A DNA stretch of 64,000 bases from Dichomitus squalens LYAD-421 SS1 (Eukaryota > Basidiomycota > Agaricomycetes > Polyporales > Polyporaceae), in the NCBI RefSeq assembly GCF_000275845.1, contig NW_006766893.1, positions 626,327 to 690,326 on the forward strand, given 5' to 3'. Shown here in pieces: positions 52,961-63,669 of the stretch. Below the pieces are notes generated by a model that was not told the DNA's origin, did not search any database, and saw nothing but the letters and a program-made list of their open reading frames with translations. Each line of letters begins with the position of its first letter. Within the stretch, counting starts at the first letter, position 1. The position numbers and the translations under genes were made by a program.

Positions 52961-54239
52961 ATGCAGGCTGCGACTCGCTTTCACGTCTTTTGCGATTCTG
53001 GCGCGCCCCCGGAGAGCACCGATTACACGACAATCGTCTTGCTTCACGGTCTTGGATGGCACAGTGGTGCGCCCTCGCCCATTCAAAAGTTTTGTCATAT
53101 CTCCTTGACGTGCCATGCTCTCCCTATCAGGCGTTTTCGGGAAACTGATACCGCTCGCACACAAGTACAACGTCCGGCTGGTTTTGGTTAACAGGCGCGA
53201 TTATCCAGGAGCAGTACCCTATACGGCGGAGGAGCGAGCACACCTTTTGACGATTAGCATCGAATCGCAAGCCGACCCTGCCGCAGCGCAGCCGAAGATG
53301 GTAGCGTTCATGAAGAATGGGGGCCACGACCTGCATGATCTGCTGGTCAGCTTTGTTGCCACCAACAATATTCCCCTCTCTCGGTCAGAAAATAGCACAG
53401 GAGGGATCGTGCTCGCGGGGTGGTCTCTTGGGACGTGCTGGATGACTGCCTTCCTCGCAAGCACCGAGTCATTCCGCCGTGACAATGTGGATCTATCCAA
53501 GTACGTCCGGCGTGTTGTCTTCTATGGTACGTGCACTCCCCTTGCCATCAGTATCAAGGTGACACTTGACTCGGATCAAGATCCCCCCTCTCTGGCACTG
53601 GGTTACGCCCTTATCGAGGACGGTTACACACCGTTTGCCGATCCCTCGATCCTAGCCGAGGACTTCGTTGACGAATTCAATCTGTGGGTTAGCGGCTTCT
53701 ACCAGCATGGAGACACCAAAGACACGCTCACATTTCGCGACGCCCTCGCCTCGCCTCCGCCTACCCTCACGACTTTGAGCACTGAAGAGCGTGGGGCCGC
53801 TGCACATTCTGTGCCGGCCGACCCTCGAGGTGGCTCGGACCTGACCATAATGGTCACAGGCATGGTTTCCGGCGCATTCGCCACTTTGCACGAGGAGGCG
53901 CTTATCCTATCGCCCGCGAAAGCAGAACAGAGCCCCTGGAATGCCGTCGAAGTCCGTCATGTGTGTTGCGGGTCGTCGTCATGGGTCATGCCTTGGGCGA
54001 TGATGAGCTTTCAGGAGGAGCTTCGGGAGAAGAAGAACGCGGGGCAGAAGCTTCGAAACGTGACTTTCGTGCGTCTGCGTGGTGCAAACCATTTTGTGAG
54101 TATCGGAACCTGCAGTGAGCCTGCCGGGGAATCTCTGAGAGTAATTCACTATGCTGACCTTGGACATTTGAATATTCAGGTGCATTGGGAAGAGCCCGAC
54201 CGTGCTCTTCAGGCATTCTTGGATCGTGCTCCTATCTAG
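52961..54239 (+). CDS. Alpha/beta-hydrolase paralog ABH7
   Basis: Four exons: 52961-53066, 53131-53526, 53581-54095, 54180-54239, giving 358 residues. Motifs: VLLHGLGWH near residue 28, GWSLG with Ser at about 134 (Leu in place of the Phe of other copies), GANHF ending exon 3, and V-H-W-E-E-P-D opening exon 4. It keeps the family intron positions and phases (1, 1, 0) although it is 20 kb from the others. The position that is Asp in ABH2 to ABH6 reads Gly here (CCGSSS), so the acid of the catalytic triad may be absent or elsewhere. The 54-base second intron has no stop and stays open in one frame; skipping it is supported by alignment with the paralogs (D-P-P-S-L-A-L-G). Substrate unknown. Confidence 0.87.
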
Positions 54240-55744
54240 GAAGCGCTCCGACGCCTGCCATATCCTGTTGTTTTACAGTCATGATCAAGTTCGGGGAGCT
54301 TCGGCCAAGAACCGTGCGCATAGGACTCACCTTCTGCACATATCAAAGCAGTACTGTATACGTCGCCCGCGAATAGATTAGTCGGCTCTTGGTGTTCTGA
54401 CATGGCGGAGAGCCTACAGGCCTGTACGGGAGAAGCTTGATAGGCAATCAAGTAAAAGTACTTACGAGAATGCAAGCGTAACGCGGTCCCGTTGGCTTGT
54501 CCTTCGGGGAGCGCCGAAAGTTAATGAGCGACGGGCCGTTTCTCCGGCGCCTCTTCGCGACGCGACGCGTTCGTCTTTCCTCTCTCTTTGCATAATATAT
54601 CTCGACCGCACACTGCCATGCGAGCGCAGTCTCTGCCTCCATCACATATACTGATACAGCTTATACAGTCGACCCATATTAACGGAAGGCGGGTTTAGCC
54701 AGCCCACTGCTAGTCAAATTCCGTGAACAGCCACGACGAACACTGCGGCAAGCCAAAATTTCATCCAACAGGATTCACGGGGCTGCTCATACGCAATCCA
54801 TCACCGATCATATAATGTCTCCTGGTGGCTCGCAACGCCCACCGCTCTAGTCCGACCAAGGTAACAAAGAAGCTTCTCGCATTTACATCCTCCAACCGCA
54901 GTCTGTCCTTTCTTGCCATCGCCGCATTGACTCGACATTTGTGCAGGGGTTACTAGGGCATATGCATGGGCTTTGGGACCGCAACCCGTGAGCCACGTAA
55001 TCACGGTCTGTGTCACACAAGGAACGTGTTCTATACCGAGATGGTACAAGCAAGATCCCGACGCTCCGCGGTGGTCGCTCATGGAATGCATAGCTCGCAA
55101 AAACAACGCACCGTGCTTGGATACGGGACACAGCTGCACCCACCAGCGCAGCTGGGTCACACGGACGTCACGATGCCAATATGTGTTTGCGCTCGTGGAA
55201 ACGACGCAACGGAGCCGCACAGCAAAGGCCGAGCCTGCCTCGCGCATGACTCCCGGCGACAGTCGGAGTTCACCTTCATTCTCTTACGGTCACCATTTCC
55301 CCTTCTCGTTACTGCACAGCTACTGCACTCCATTGGGAAACGGTTTGCCCGTGGCGTACGTAGCCACGTATACGATGCCTTTCCGATGAATTGAAGTTTG
55401 CCTATAGGCCGTCAGCCACCGCTTCCAGATTTGGAAGCTCAGGCGCCGCCACGTGTTGGACGTGAACAATGTCATCGACGCTCTGCTCAAGCTGCAACGA
55501 GTCCGAGGAGCCCGGCGAGTGGATCGAACCAGGATATGTAATACCTTGGGGTACGGGTAACTCGCGAATTCCGATTCAACCAGGTTCAGACAACTCTCGC
55601 GAACGAATCTCCTTTCATATCAACAGATTGTACAGTCTTACTCATACGCAATTGTTCACTGACTACATAGATTCACATCGTCAGCTGGCTACAGAAATCG
55701 CCGGCCGCATCTCTTGACTAGACGAACGCCTCTAATGGTCGCGC
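54240..55744. other. Intergenic region
   Basis: About 1.5 kb without a supported gene. Frames at 54801-55247 (minus) and 54966-55394 (plus) overlap and contradict each other. An ATG frame at 55469-55717 (82 residues) has cysteines near its start but no family features. Confidence 0.5.
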
Positions 55745-56116
55745 TCAGGCGGCGCTATCCCCGCTGGTGCAAAGCTGTCCAGAGTGCAGACATGTCAGTC
55801 TTGCTCGAATACGCTGCTGCACCACCTCACGCGTACTCACCCCAAGGTCCCCAAGATCCAGTGTGCCGGTGATGTTCAGCATGCTCAAAATGCTGCTGAG
55901 GCCGGGGACTGAGTCGACAACCGCGGTGGTGAGCTCTGTGCACTCGCACCCGTCGCCGGTGCAGTCACCGAAGATAGCCCCACAGAGGGGCAACTTCAGA
56001 TCGCCCAGCACGGAGGTAGAGCAAGAGCCGAGCTGGCGCTGTTCAAGGGTCGCGGCGTTGACAAGGCCGACGGCGCCGGCGGCGAGAACAATGCTGGCGA
56101 CGGCGGTGAAGCGCAT
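55745..56116 (-). CDS. Small secreted cysteine-containing protein
   Basis: Two exons on the minus strand: 56116-55841 and 55774-55745, giving 101 residues. Residues 1-21 (MRFTAVASIVLAAGAVGLVN, then A) are a clear signal peptide with an A-x-A-like cut; L-E-Q-R follows, near a possible Kex2-type site. The mature part has six cysteines (G-S-C-S, P-L-C-G, G-D-C-T, D-G-C-E-C, and L-C-T in exon 2), one sequon (NIT) and an aliphatic middle. The pattern does not match hydrophobins (eight Cys with a CC pair). The 66-base intron is a multiple of three and open, so a retained form is possible, but splicing brings in the sixth Cys next to the tail. A TATA box lies about 155 bases upstream. Likely secreted; function unknown. 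Confidence 0.7.
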   Translation of the reverse strand: MRFTAVASIVLAAGAVGLVNAATLEQRQLGSCSTSVLGDLKLPLCGAIFGDCTGDGCECTELTTAVVDSVPGLSSILSMLNITGTLDLGDLGVSTREVVQQRIRARLTCLHSGQLCTSGDSAA

Positions 56117-56271
56117 GTTGAAATCTGCGGTAGCGAGGTGAGTAACGAGCCGAGGCCGTTGAGGGGGACAGTGAGAAACACACTGCTTGTTGTACTTGAG
56201 GGTAGATGGGTCGAGGATGTAAAGCTGAATGGCTGAGTTGCTGCTGGAACTCGTCGTCGTCTCAGCTGGCT

Positions 56272-56277
56272 CTTATA
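56272..56277 (-). promoter_or_regulatory. TATA box of the cysteine-containing secreted protein
   Basis: TATAAG on the minus strand within ACATATAAGA, about 155 bases before the ATG at 56116; distance allows a leader of about 120 bases. Confidence 0.45.
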
Positions 56278-56289
56278 TGTTTAGGAAGG

Positions 56290-58882
56290 GGCACAGAATT
56301 TTGTTTGTTTGTCTGAGGTGCGTCATCGTACGTCGTCGCTTCGAGCATATTGGGCTGCTCGCGACTCCTATGCAGAACATCAGGTAAGATTTACGATAGT
56401 GAGCCCAATTGGCAGAACCCTGTTTCATCCTCATGCGAGAAGTAACTGTCGCATACCCCATTCGAAGCGGCAATGCTCTATAGGGAAAGAACAACCTCGA
56501 AGTGGTATCGCAGTGTACTCTTATGGACTCGATGTACAGATTGACAAGACCCAGTTGCAAGATCCGAGTTTGTCCCTGCGCGGGAGTCGTTCGCCAGAAC
56601 TACCTCTGCAGCACTGTACAGTATCCCTTGCTTCCCAAAGCTTTTCAGCGAACGATCAACTGCGATTTTACTAAGTCCGTACGTTCCGCATGGGTGAGAG
56701 CTCATCGCTGAAAGAGTAACACGCTGACCTGATACTAGTGCATCACCCGGTTCAACATTCAGTGAAGCTCGGGGGTTGTCAACCATATAGATGGCCGTCG
56801 ACCCACAATGCATTCTCTTCATTTCCAATTCAAGCCTCTTCGACTTTGCTTCTCACCCCAACGGCAAAGGCTAACCAATGCTCTCATGAGGTCATACGGA
56901 CCCCAAACGACATTCAAGGAGGTGCGATGCCTCATTCAAAATGTGCTTTGCGACAACTTTGCTCCATGACAACCTTACATGGAAATTGTCTTCCAATCTC
57001 GGGGAAACACAATGAGGCAGCCGTCGATACGAAGGTCCGACCAACTAACCCTCTCCTCTCGTGCCCCTGCTTGCGTGGAACACTCTCGAGGGAAGTCGAG
57101 CATAAACAACCACGGAAAACATCCACATCAGCAAAGGTTTTGCCTTCCTTCGCAACTCCATAGAACAAGTAGCAGGAATAGGACTCAAGCAGCCACGACA
57201 AGCATTGCTTTGCGCGGCAACTCCACCATATGAGATCACGAACGTTCTCGAGTGGATATACCTCGCGCCGACCGCTGCTTCATTGCCAGACATACGCGTT
57301 TCTGTCTCACCGTCTCCTAGTCTGTCTCTTTGCCCATGTTCTTCTCTCCCGTCGCTGGCGCATCTCCACTGCTGGATGTGTTTCTATCGGGCCACAGGGA
57401 CGCCTCTGGAGCGCCGAACCCCGTCCGAGCCCCAATACGCTTCACCGAATTGACAACGACCTTCCGGCACGCGGCGCATCCAGGCAGCATTGCAGGCAAG
57501 TTGCGGGCCCGAACCGGTGTCTGAGTCGGACTCAGAAGTACGCCTCGCTTCTCTACGGACTTCTCCCAGTTACAGCCCGACTGACGTCCTACGTATACCA
57601 GCCTTCATCCGGGAATGAGGGAGCCACTTGTGCGAGATGGCGCTTCCTGCTGACAGCTTCGGGGCCGACACCTCCTTCCTGGACTCGGATCCCCCTACGA
57701 AGGTCCAATGCTCGAGAGCTTATGCGCCATCCGATGCCGCACTGAGGTATCCAGGTGAGCCTCTCAAGCAAGATCCCTGTCTTTTGGACCAGGCATCCCC
57801 GTTACTGTTGCTGTAGGGATGATCTAGCCTCCTAGATTGGCAGAAATTGGTCGGCGGACCCAACGACCTGGCCTCCGGGTCAGGGTCCACGAACGATGGC
57901 TGAAACGTATACCACGGCGCGGGACGGAGGCGGTCTAACCTGGAAGGTACGCTATTGGACCGTACCATGATGATGCACCCTCCTGTTTCCCTTCCTCCTT
58001 TTTATAGTACTTTCCGAAACTTCTGCGTATGATTCTTTTGTTTCTTCAAAGCCGTCCTCCTTCACTTCAGGTATACACGATATCGAGTAGAATGGTTCGC
58101 GCCTCATCTTCAAAAACCCTCTTCTCACTCCAGCGTATGTTATACGTGACCGGAATACCGTACATCACATAGATTTTCCACCAACGCGTGGAGGTGCTCC
58201 TCGCCGCGCCCAACCCTCGGTCTGTTTCTGTGCGCCTTTCTTACCAAAGCAAGCAGGCACTGGTTCAAAAAGCTCGGACAACATGTCAACCTCGCTTGCA
58301 TGATAGGGATACGAATAACGGGCAAGAAAGCGGTAAGCACTAACACCGCGGTATGACTCCGTGACTCGAACGGCTGGACTCGAGATAACGCCTCGCGTGG
58401 ACGCAGGTCGCCGGCTCCACCTTGAGCCCTGGTGAGTTGATGTGAACGTCAGCTAGAGACTGCCCTTGCACTGTGACTGATGGGTACCAACGGGCAGTGA
58501 TATCAGGCCTCCTGCTATGCTTCGCATGGAGAACCCGACTACTACATCGCATTGAGGGCTGGACACGCCGACCCCCGGCGTCGGGATCGCATAAATCGAG
58601 ATAGTAAGTACGAAACGCGGTCGACATCTAGAGCAGAATGCAATGGTAGAAGAGATAGGCAACCCGGAAAGACAACATTGATATAGGAAAAGGGGTAGGA
58701 GGATCGTACAGAGCCTCTGCCGTAATCTTTCATCAATTGTGGTAAGTCCGAGTCGACCGCCCATCGCCTGAACCGTCCAACGTCTGCGCTTCCTGAGCCT
58801 ACAGGCTAAACAAACTCCATTCCTGTACCTGCCACAGTCGAAGCTCAAGACCTTGCGACTCGGGTTAAGCTGAAGCGCTGCG
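56290..58882. other. Gene-poor region
   Basis: About 2.6 kb without a supported gene. The longest plus-strand frame (57230-57745, 171 residues) lacks an ATG context, a family match or a consistent splice partner. At 58090-58150 the words GGTTCGCGCCTC and a degraded CGTATG resemble ABH exon 3 but are too short to call. Confidence 0.5.
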
Positions 58883-60889
58883 CTAGCGTGAACCAGAATC
58901 CAATGACGGTCGCGCGGGCCCTTCTACCGTGTCAAAGCCAACCAGGTCAATCGTAATAGTGAAACGCCCTGTCCTGGGGAGAAGCAGCGTTTCGCTCTGT
59001 ATGCGAAAAGAGGAAGAGACATGGACCGTCCGCTCCCAAGTTCTGCCAACATGAGGCACGGGAAAGACGAATCGAGGCGAGTGGTCATCTCTCACGAAGA
59101 TGTGATGAGCTGAGCACCGGCTACTCTGAATGAGCATACGCCTAAAGAATGGTTTCTCGAGCTCATCCGTTGGGGTAGGCGACCTGCTTCTGGGGGTCTC
59201 GGGGACCTGTGCGTGCTGGGGGAGCTCGGTGGGTACGCCTGGAACGAGGGACGCCTCGAGCCACCAAGCGCGGTGGTCGAGAGTGTCGAGTTTTGATTTG
59301 TGCAGCGGTAGGCACAGGCACCCCAGACCGAAGGATATCAGTAAGGCCTCGTTGCGTGCGGCGTTGATGAACGGGATAGAGAGGAAGCGATGAGCGTCTA
59401 GGTAAGGGTAGAGAGCGCTCGTAGGCAGCGTGTAGAGGATGCGCCCAGACACGAGGTGGGCAGCAAGCTCAGTGTCCGGAACTGCGAATCCATAACGATC
59501 CTTCATATGGCTGAGAAACCAGTGTGGTATTTCGAACAAGTAGACACCGCAGAGCTGTTTGAGATGGTCAGTCCTGATAGGTCCGACCGTGTCGGGAGGC
59601 CTGATCCTCAACTCTCGGAGGGAGGTATAGGCCAATTCAGGTCGAGGTAGTCGCAACATCGCGCCGCGCATCCGCGGTACCGTGTCCCACATGTTTCTCG
59701 TCAGCTCTACGTACTTGTCCAGTCCGACTAATCGCCCGACCGAGTCGAAGGTCCACTCTTGGAGAGCGGAGTCTACCTCCCGCCCAAGGAAAAGGAATAC
59801 GAGGATGTCTTCGTTAGTCGCGGTAGTACAAGCAAGCGCTGCCGCATACACGGCCTGCGAGTGACAACGAAGGCAGTCAGAGGAGATTGGGAGACGAAGT
59901 GTTATGCCGTCGGCGTCAAATCCGTAATTGTAGTCAGGGCGATGGCCAAGGAGTTGGAAGTACCGACTTAGAGCGAGCGGCCGAAAATCTGCCGCAAACT
60001 TGAACACATCCGGAGACGTAGCCAACAGTCTGTGGTCACCTGCATACATGTGCTCTCCCCAGTCACGGTCATCGCGCTGAAGGTACTCAACAGCTGCGTC
60101 GAAGTCAGGGTCTATCGGACCCCACGCGAAGATGCTCTGGTCAGGACAGACGTTGATTATCTCCTTTTGAAGTCGCAAGAACGCTCGCTCGCCACCCTCG
60201 CCATAGATGACGGGCATGGAGACCCCGAATATCCCCATGAGCGAGTATGCGCGGTCCTCCGGTCGGGACGTGGTACGTCTCGCGGCCCATGACATGCGCT
60301 GCGCGACACCTGTGTTCGTCCTCCAGCCATGGAGCTTCTGATGGAGCATGGGGAGGTCTACTCCGGTGATCTCGGCGAGGAGCGTAGCGAGGATGGGAAG
60401 CGTCCCAGGGAGATACCACGATTTCGACAGGAAGACGACGTTCTTCGGAGCGAGAAGCTCCTGAAGCGTCCAGCCCCGTTTGCGCCATCCACTCTTACGG
60501 AAATGGGAGTCCTTGTCGAACGGGTTGTCCTCGTCGCAGACGTCGAAGAGGTAGACGTAGCAGATGTCCGCGGCCTCGTACCAGGCGTACATCGAGTTGG
60601 TGGCTTCGGAGAGCTCGGCGCTGCTGGTCTTGTCGATGCAGCATGTGTCAAGCCACGCCCACTCGTAGCATTCATTGGCAGCCAGAGCACAGAAGTTGCG
60701 CACTTTCCCAGGAAAGGAGAGTGCAGGTCCCTGGCCAGGAGTTTCGGATTGAGCGCTAACAGCTCGAACGGACTGGAAGCTGTATGTCTGGTCCTCGGCC
60801 TGCCAACGATGGGAGAGGATGGCGTAGGGCGGGTACGAAGGACCGACAAATTTTCGCAACACGAAGGTCGTCGTGTGTAGGAGCCACAT
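58883..60889 (-). CDS. HET-domain protein B
   Basis: Single coding exon, 668 residues from the ATG at 60889. Start chosen because M-W-L-L-H-T-T-T is the usual N-terminus of this class. HET domain: YPPYAILSHRWQAEDQTYSF, then EWAWLDTCCIDKTSSAELSE, S-M-Y-A-W-Y, A-D-I-C-Y-V-Y-L-F-D-V, and RGWTLQELLAPKNVVFLSKS; then MSWAARRTTSRPEDRAYSLM and G-I-F-G-V-S-M-P-V-I-Y-G-E-G at about 218-250, the conserved end of the HET-E-like N-terminal module. No NACHT or WD repeats follow; the C-terminal 400 residues are unassigned. Likely an incompatibility or immunity-type protein; partner unknown. Just upstream lies a GT-AG intron (60961-60898), and the frame before it is open to an ATG at 61172 and joins in frame, so an N-terminal extension of about 75 residues is possible. 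Confidence 0.85.
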   Translation of the reverse strand: MWLLHTTTFVLRKFVGPSYPPYAILSHRWQAEDQTYSFQSVRAVSAQSETPGQGPALSFPGKVRNFCALAANECYEWAWLDTCCIDKTSSAELSEATNSMYAWYEAADICYVYLFDVCDEDNPFDKDSHFRKSGWRKRGWTLQELLAPKNVVFLSKSWYLPGTLPILATLLAEITGVDLPMLHQKLHGWRTNTGVAQRMSWAARRTTSRPEDRAYSLMGIFGVSMPVIYGEGGERAFLRLQKEIINVCPDQSIFAWGPIDPDFDAAVEYLQRDDRDWGEHMYAGDHRLLATSPDVFKFAADFRPLALSRYFQLLGHRPDYNYGFDADGITLRLPISSDCLRCHSQAVYAAALACTTATNEDILVFLFLGREVDSALQEWTFDSVGRLVGLDKYVELTRNMWDTVPRMRGAMLRLPRPELAYTSLRELRIRPPDTVGPIRTDHLKQLCGVYLFEIPHWFLSHMKDRYGFAVPDTELAAHLVSGRILYTLPTSALYPYLDAHRFLSIPFINAARNEALLISFGLGCLCLPLHKSKLDTLDHRAWWLEASLVPGVPTELPQHAQVPETPRSRSPTPTDELEKPFFRRMLIQSSRCSAHHIFVRDDHSPRFVFPVPHVGRTWERTVHVSSSFRIQSETLLLPRTGRFTITIDLVGFDTVEGPARPSLDSGSR

Positions 60890-60897
60890 GCTGGCGC

Positions 60898-60961
60898 CTG
60901 CGATACCTAGTTTGCGAGTGTAGGACAGGGAGATCGCATGAGTCGAGCTCTGTTCACTCAC
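60898..60961 (-). other. Intron upstream of HET gene B
   Basis: Donor GTGAGT at 60961 and acceptor CGCAG at 60898, followed 8 bases later by the ATG. Most likely an intron in the 5' leader; it would be a coding intron if translation starts at 61172. Confidence 0.5.
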
Positions 60962-61989
60962 CAGATTGGAGGGGTATTACGATGGAAGAGCGAGTTCCCG
61001 CCGCGGCACCAGAATCCTCAGGACTTACCGGGCCAAGGCAAAGGGAGATCGCATACGTCGTGGAACACTTCGTGGGCGATATACTCCCACAAGCCCCAGT
61101 AAGCGCGCAGCGAACTGCGATCCCCGCTATCAAGATCATAGGACCAGAGACACGACGCAGAATCATCGTCATCTCACCTCTGCTCTGATAGCGTGCACGT
61201 TATGATATGACCCGTAGGCGCGTGGGTCGTCACGCATGAAGCTGCACAGCGACCGACGATAGCGGGTCCGGCTGGGTCCGAGAGATTCGCAGATTAGGCA
61301 GGACATAGAGCATGCGCACAGTCCAAAGTTTCCACTGTTGAGGGCCAAAAGTAGAGCTGACCTGCTGTGCTGGGGTTTAAGCAGTCTCAGACTGAGTGTC
61401 CCGTCATAAGTAAATGACTCTCGCGGTAGAACTTTCGCTGTCCTTTGAACCCGCGAGTGTCCATGTCTTCGGTCTGGATAATGATGAGGGAAGAGTGCGT
61501 GTCAACGTTCACGCATTGCAAGTGCACAAGTAGGGCGCAGCCTGCCCTCGGATTGTGATTGCCGCCCATCACTAGACCTTGTCTGAAGAAGGGCTTGCCG
61601 GCCCAACTTGTGCGCATCTTGCATCTATCGCTCTGTGTAATCCGGTGCCTCGGAGAGACACGTACAGTTAACAGGCCTGACAGATGGAGCGTGGCTAAAG
61701 CTCTTCCAACGCGAGTCAGGGTCGTGTATGAGTTATGGAGCGTACCCGTTACTCGTTCGTACAGCTGGCACTGGAGTAGCTCCATCCCTCCGCCTTCTTG
61801 GGTCGATGCTATCCCAATTGACTCGCTCATATGCTCGCGGACGCGCTGCCACGCCGTATGCAGCGTGGCAATGGAGCATATGTGGGAAAGCACACCATCC
61901 GTCTATTAAGAGCTTCCAGGGGTATGTATTACACCAGAGATATACGCTACAATCTACGAACCATACGAGTCGTTTGTGATAGTAAGGCC
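60962..61989. other. Intergenic region and HET gene B leader
   Basis: The first 0.2 kb is probably transcribed leader of HET gene B (see intron). The rest has no gene I can support. Confidence 0.55.
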
Positions 61990-63669
61990 TCATGGACGAA
62001 TCTCCGTCCAAAGCAGCGGCAGGAACACCACGCACGCCGTGTAGAACTACAAAGACGAATTTCATCAGAATTCACGACGTTCTACACGTAGCATGCAACG
62101 TGCAACGGCGGGGACGACTTACCACCTGCATGCTCCTGACCGCTAACAACGGCCACTCGTCCGGACGCGGGCGGCGGAGCACTGCCTTGCCGTCTGCAGA
62201 CGTACCGACGCGCCGCGGGTGCGTGAAGAGCACCCATATGGAGTAGAGCGCGACGGAGAAGAAGTGGCGGAAGAGCATGAAGGGCGCCTGCTCGATGCCA
62301 GCGAGGATGCTGACGGGCTCGCGCACGCACGCACCGCCGAGTTCGAAGTACTTGAAGCACCCGATGCGGAGGACCTCGAGGAGCGGATCTTTAGGGCGCG
62401 CGCGCAGTTCAGCGAGGGCTCAGAGAGAATTCGAGCGCACGCGACTCACCATCCGCACCAAACAAGTCGTATAGCGCCACGCTCAAGATGTTCACCGTCG
62501 ACGCGAGCGGCTTCCGTCTCCAGAACCACTTCCTCAGCACCGGCTTCACCTGCGCCCAGTCCGCGAGGTCGTGCACGTCGTCCAGTAGTAGTTCGTGGAG
62601 GATGACAACGTCGTTGAACGCGCACGTCATTCCCCCGCCCGTGAGCGGGTGCCGCATGTTCCACGAGTCGCCGAGGAGGAGGACGCCTTCTTTCGTATGT
62701 TGGGTACCTTGTTGGATCGCGGGGAGGAAAGTGTTGGGCATCCGTCGCAGGCGGTCTTGAGAGAGCGCTTTAAGCGCGGGTAGGTGGAGGGAGGCGGGGA
62801 GCTGGGGGATTATATTCTTGGTGATATGTTCCTGAAGAGATGCGGGACACGGATATAGTTGAGGATAGTGGTATGCATGAAGACGGCATGCAACAACTCA
62901 CCTTCAGGTCCGGGGGTGGAGGATGCTTCACGTCGACCAGTATCCGCGTATCGTGTGTTCCAATCTGGTACGACAACACCGGCCCAGAGCCCTCCACCAG
63001 CATCACCGTCCCGTGCTTCGGAATCGGAAGCGTCGCGTCATCAAGAATCATCCCCACGAAATGCCCCTTCGTTACCCCCTGCAGCGCCGCCTTGCCCAGC
63101 ACCTTATTCCTGAAGTTGGAGAAGCACCCGTCCGCAACGATCGTGAGGTCAGCGAAGAACGCCTCCTTTTCAACCGCGCCCTCCTCCTTGCGCGTCGCGC
63201 GCACCCCAAGCACGCGGCCCGTCAGCGGACACTCGATCAACTCCGACACGGTGGCCTCGACGACCTCCACGCGTTCGGCCTCCTTCGCCTTCTTGCGGAG
63301 CTGCTGGATGAACCGGCCGTGGTGGAAGGCGCGGCCCTCGTAGCCCTCGGGGTAGGGTATGTGCACAGGGCTACCCGCGAGCATGACACAATAGCCATAC
63401 GTCGGGATGGCGTCGATGTCCTCGAGGCATTCCTCCAGCCCGAGCTTCTTGAGCGCGAGGATTCCCCCAGGCTGGAGGAGCTCGCCGACGATGCGGTCTG
63501 GCTCGGAGAGTGAGCGTTCGAGGAGACAGATCCGGAGGGGCCGTTTGCGTCTGACAGCAGCGGCGGAGAGGGCGTGCGCGAGGGCGGAGCCGGCGATGCC
63601 TGCACCGACGATGAGGACGTCGTAGGACGCGGACCACATTCTGTCGCGGGTTCGTTGCTGAGCGGTCAT
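61990..63669 (-). CDS. ERG1: Squalene monooxygenase (squalene epoxidase)
   Basis: Four exons on the minus strand: 63669-62902, 62831-62450, 62388-62123, 62046-61990, giving 490 residues, the usual fungal length. It converts squalene to 2,3-oxidosqualene using FAD, O2 and electrons from P450 reductase, at the ER membrane, a key step of ergosterol and triterpenoid synthesis. FAD motif DVLIVGAGIAGSALAHALS at about 17-35; L-L-E-R-S and R-I-V-G-E-L-L-Q-P-G-G; Y-G-Y-C-V; F-H-H-G-R-F-I-Q-Q-L-R; A-D-G-C-F-S-N-F-R; then in exon 2 R-M-P-N-T-F-L-P and L-L-L-G-D-S-W-N-M-R-H-P-L-T-G-G-G-M-T; C-terminal hydrophobic helices (PFMLFRHFFSVALYSIWVLF and V-F-Y-T-A-C-V-V-F-L-P-L-L-W) for membrane attachment. It is the only known terpenoid gene here, probably a housekeeping gene rather than part of a cluster. 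Confidence 0.95.

Noticed and set aside
54801..55394. Overlapping open frames of about 140 residues on both strands
   Set aside because: They contradict each other, show no family features and have no splice or promoter context.
57230..57745. 171-residue plus-strand frame, possible F-box-like segment
   Set aside because: Arg/Ser/Pro-rich, with only a vague R-R-W-R resemblance and no start or repeats.
58090..58160. Words resembling ABH exon 3 (GGTTCGCGCCTC, CGTATG)
   Set aside because: Only about 15 matching bases in a row and no supporting order of other landmarks.
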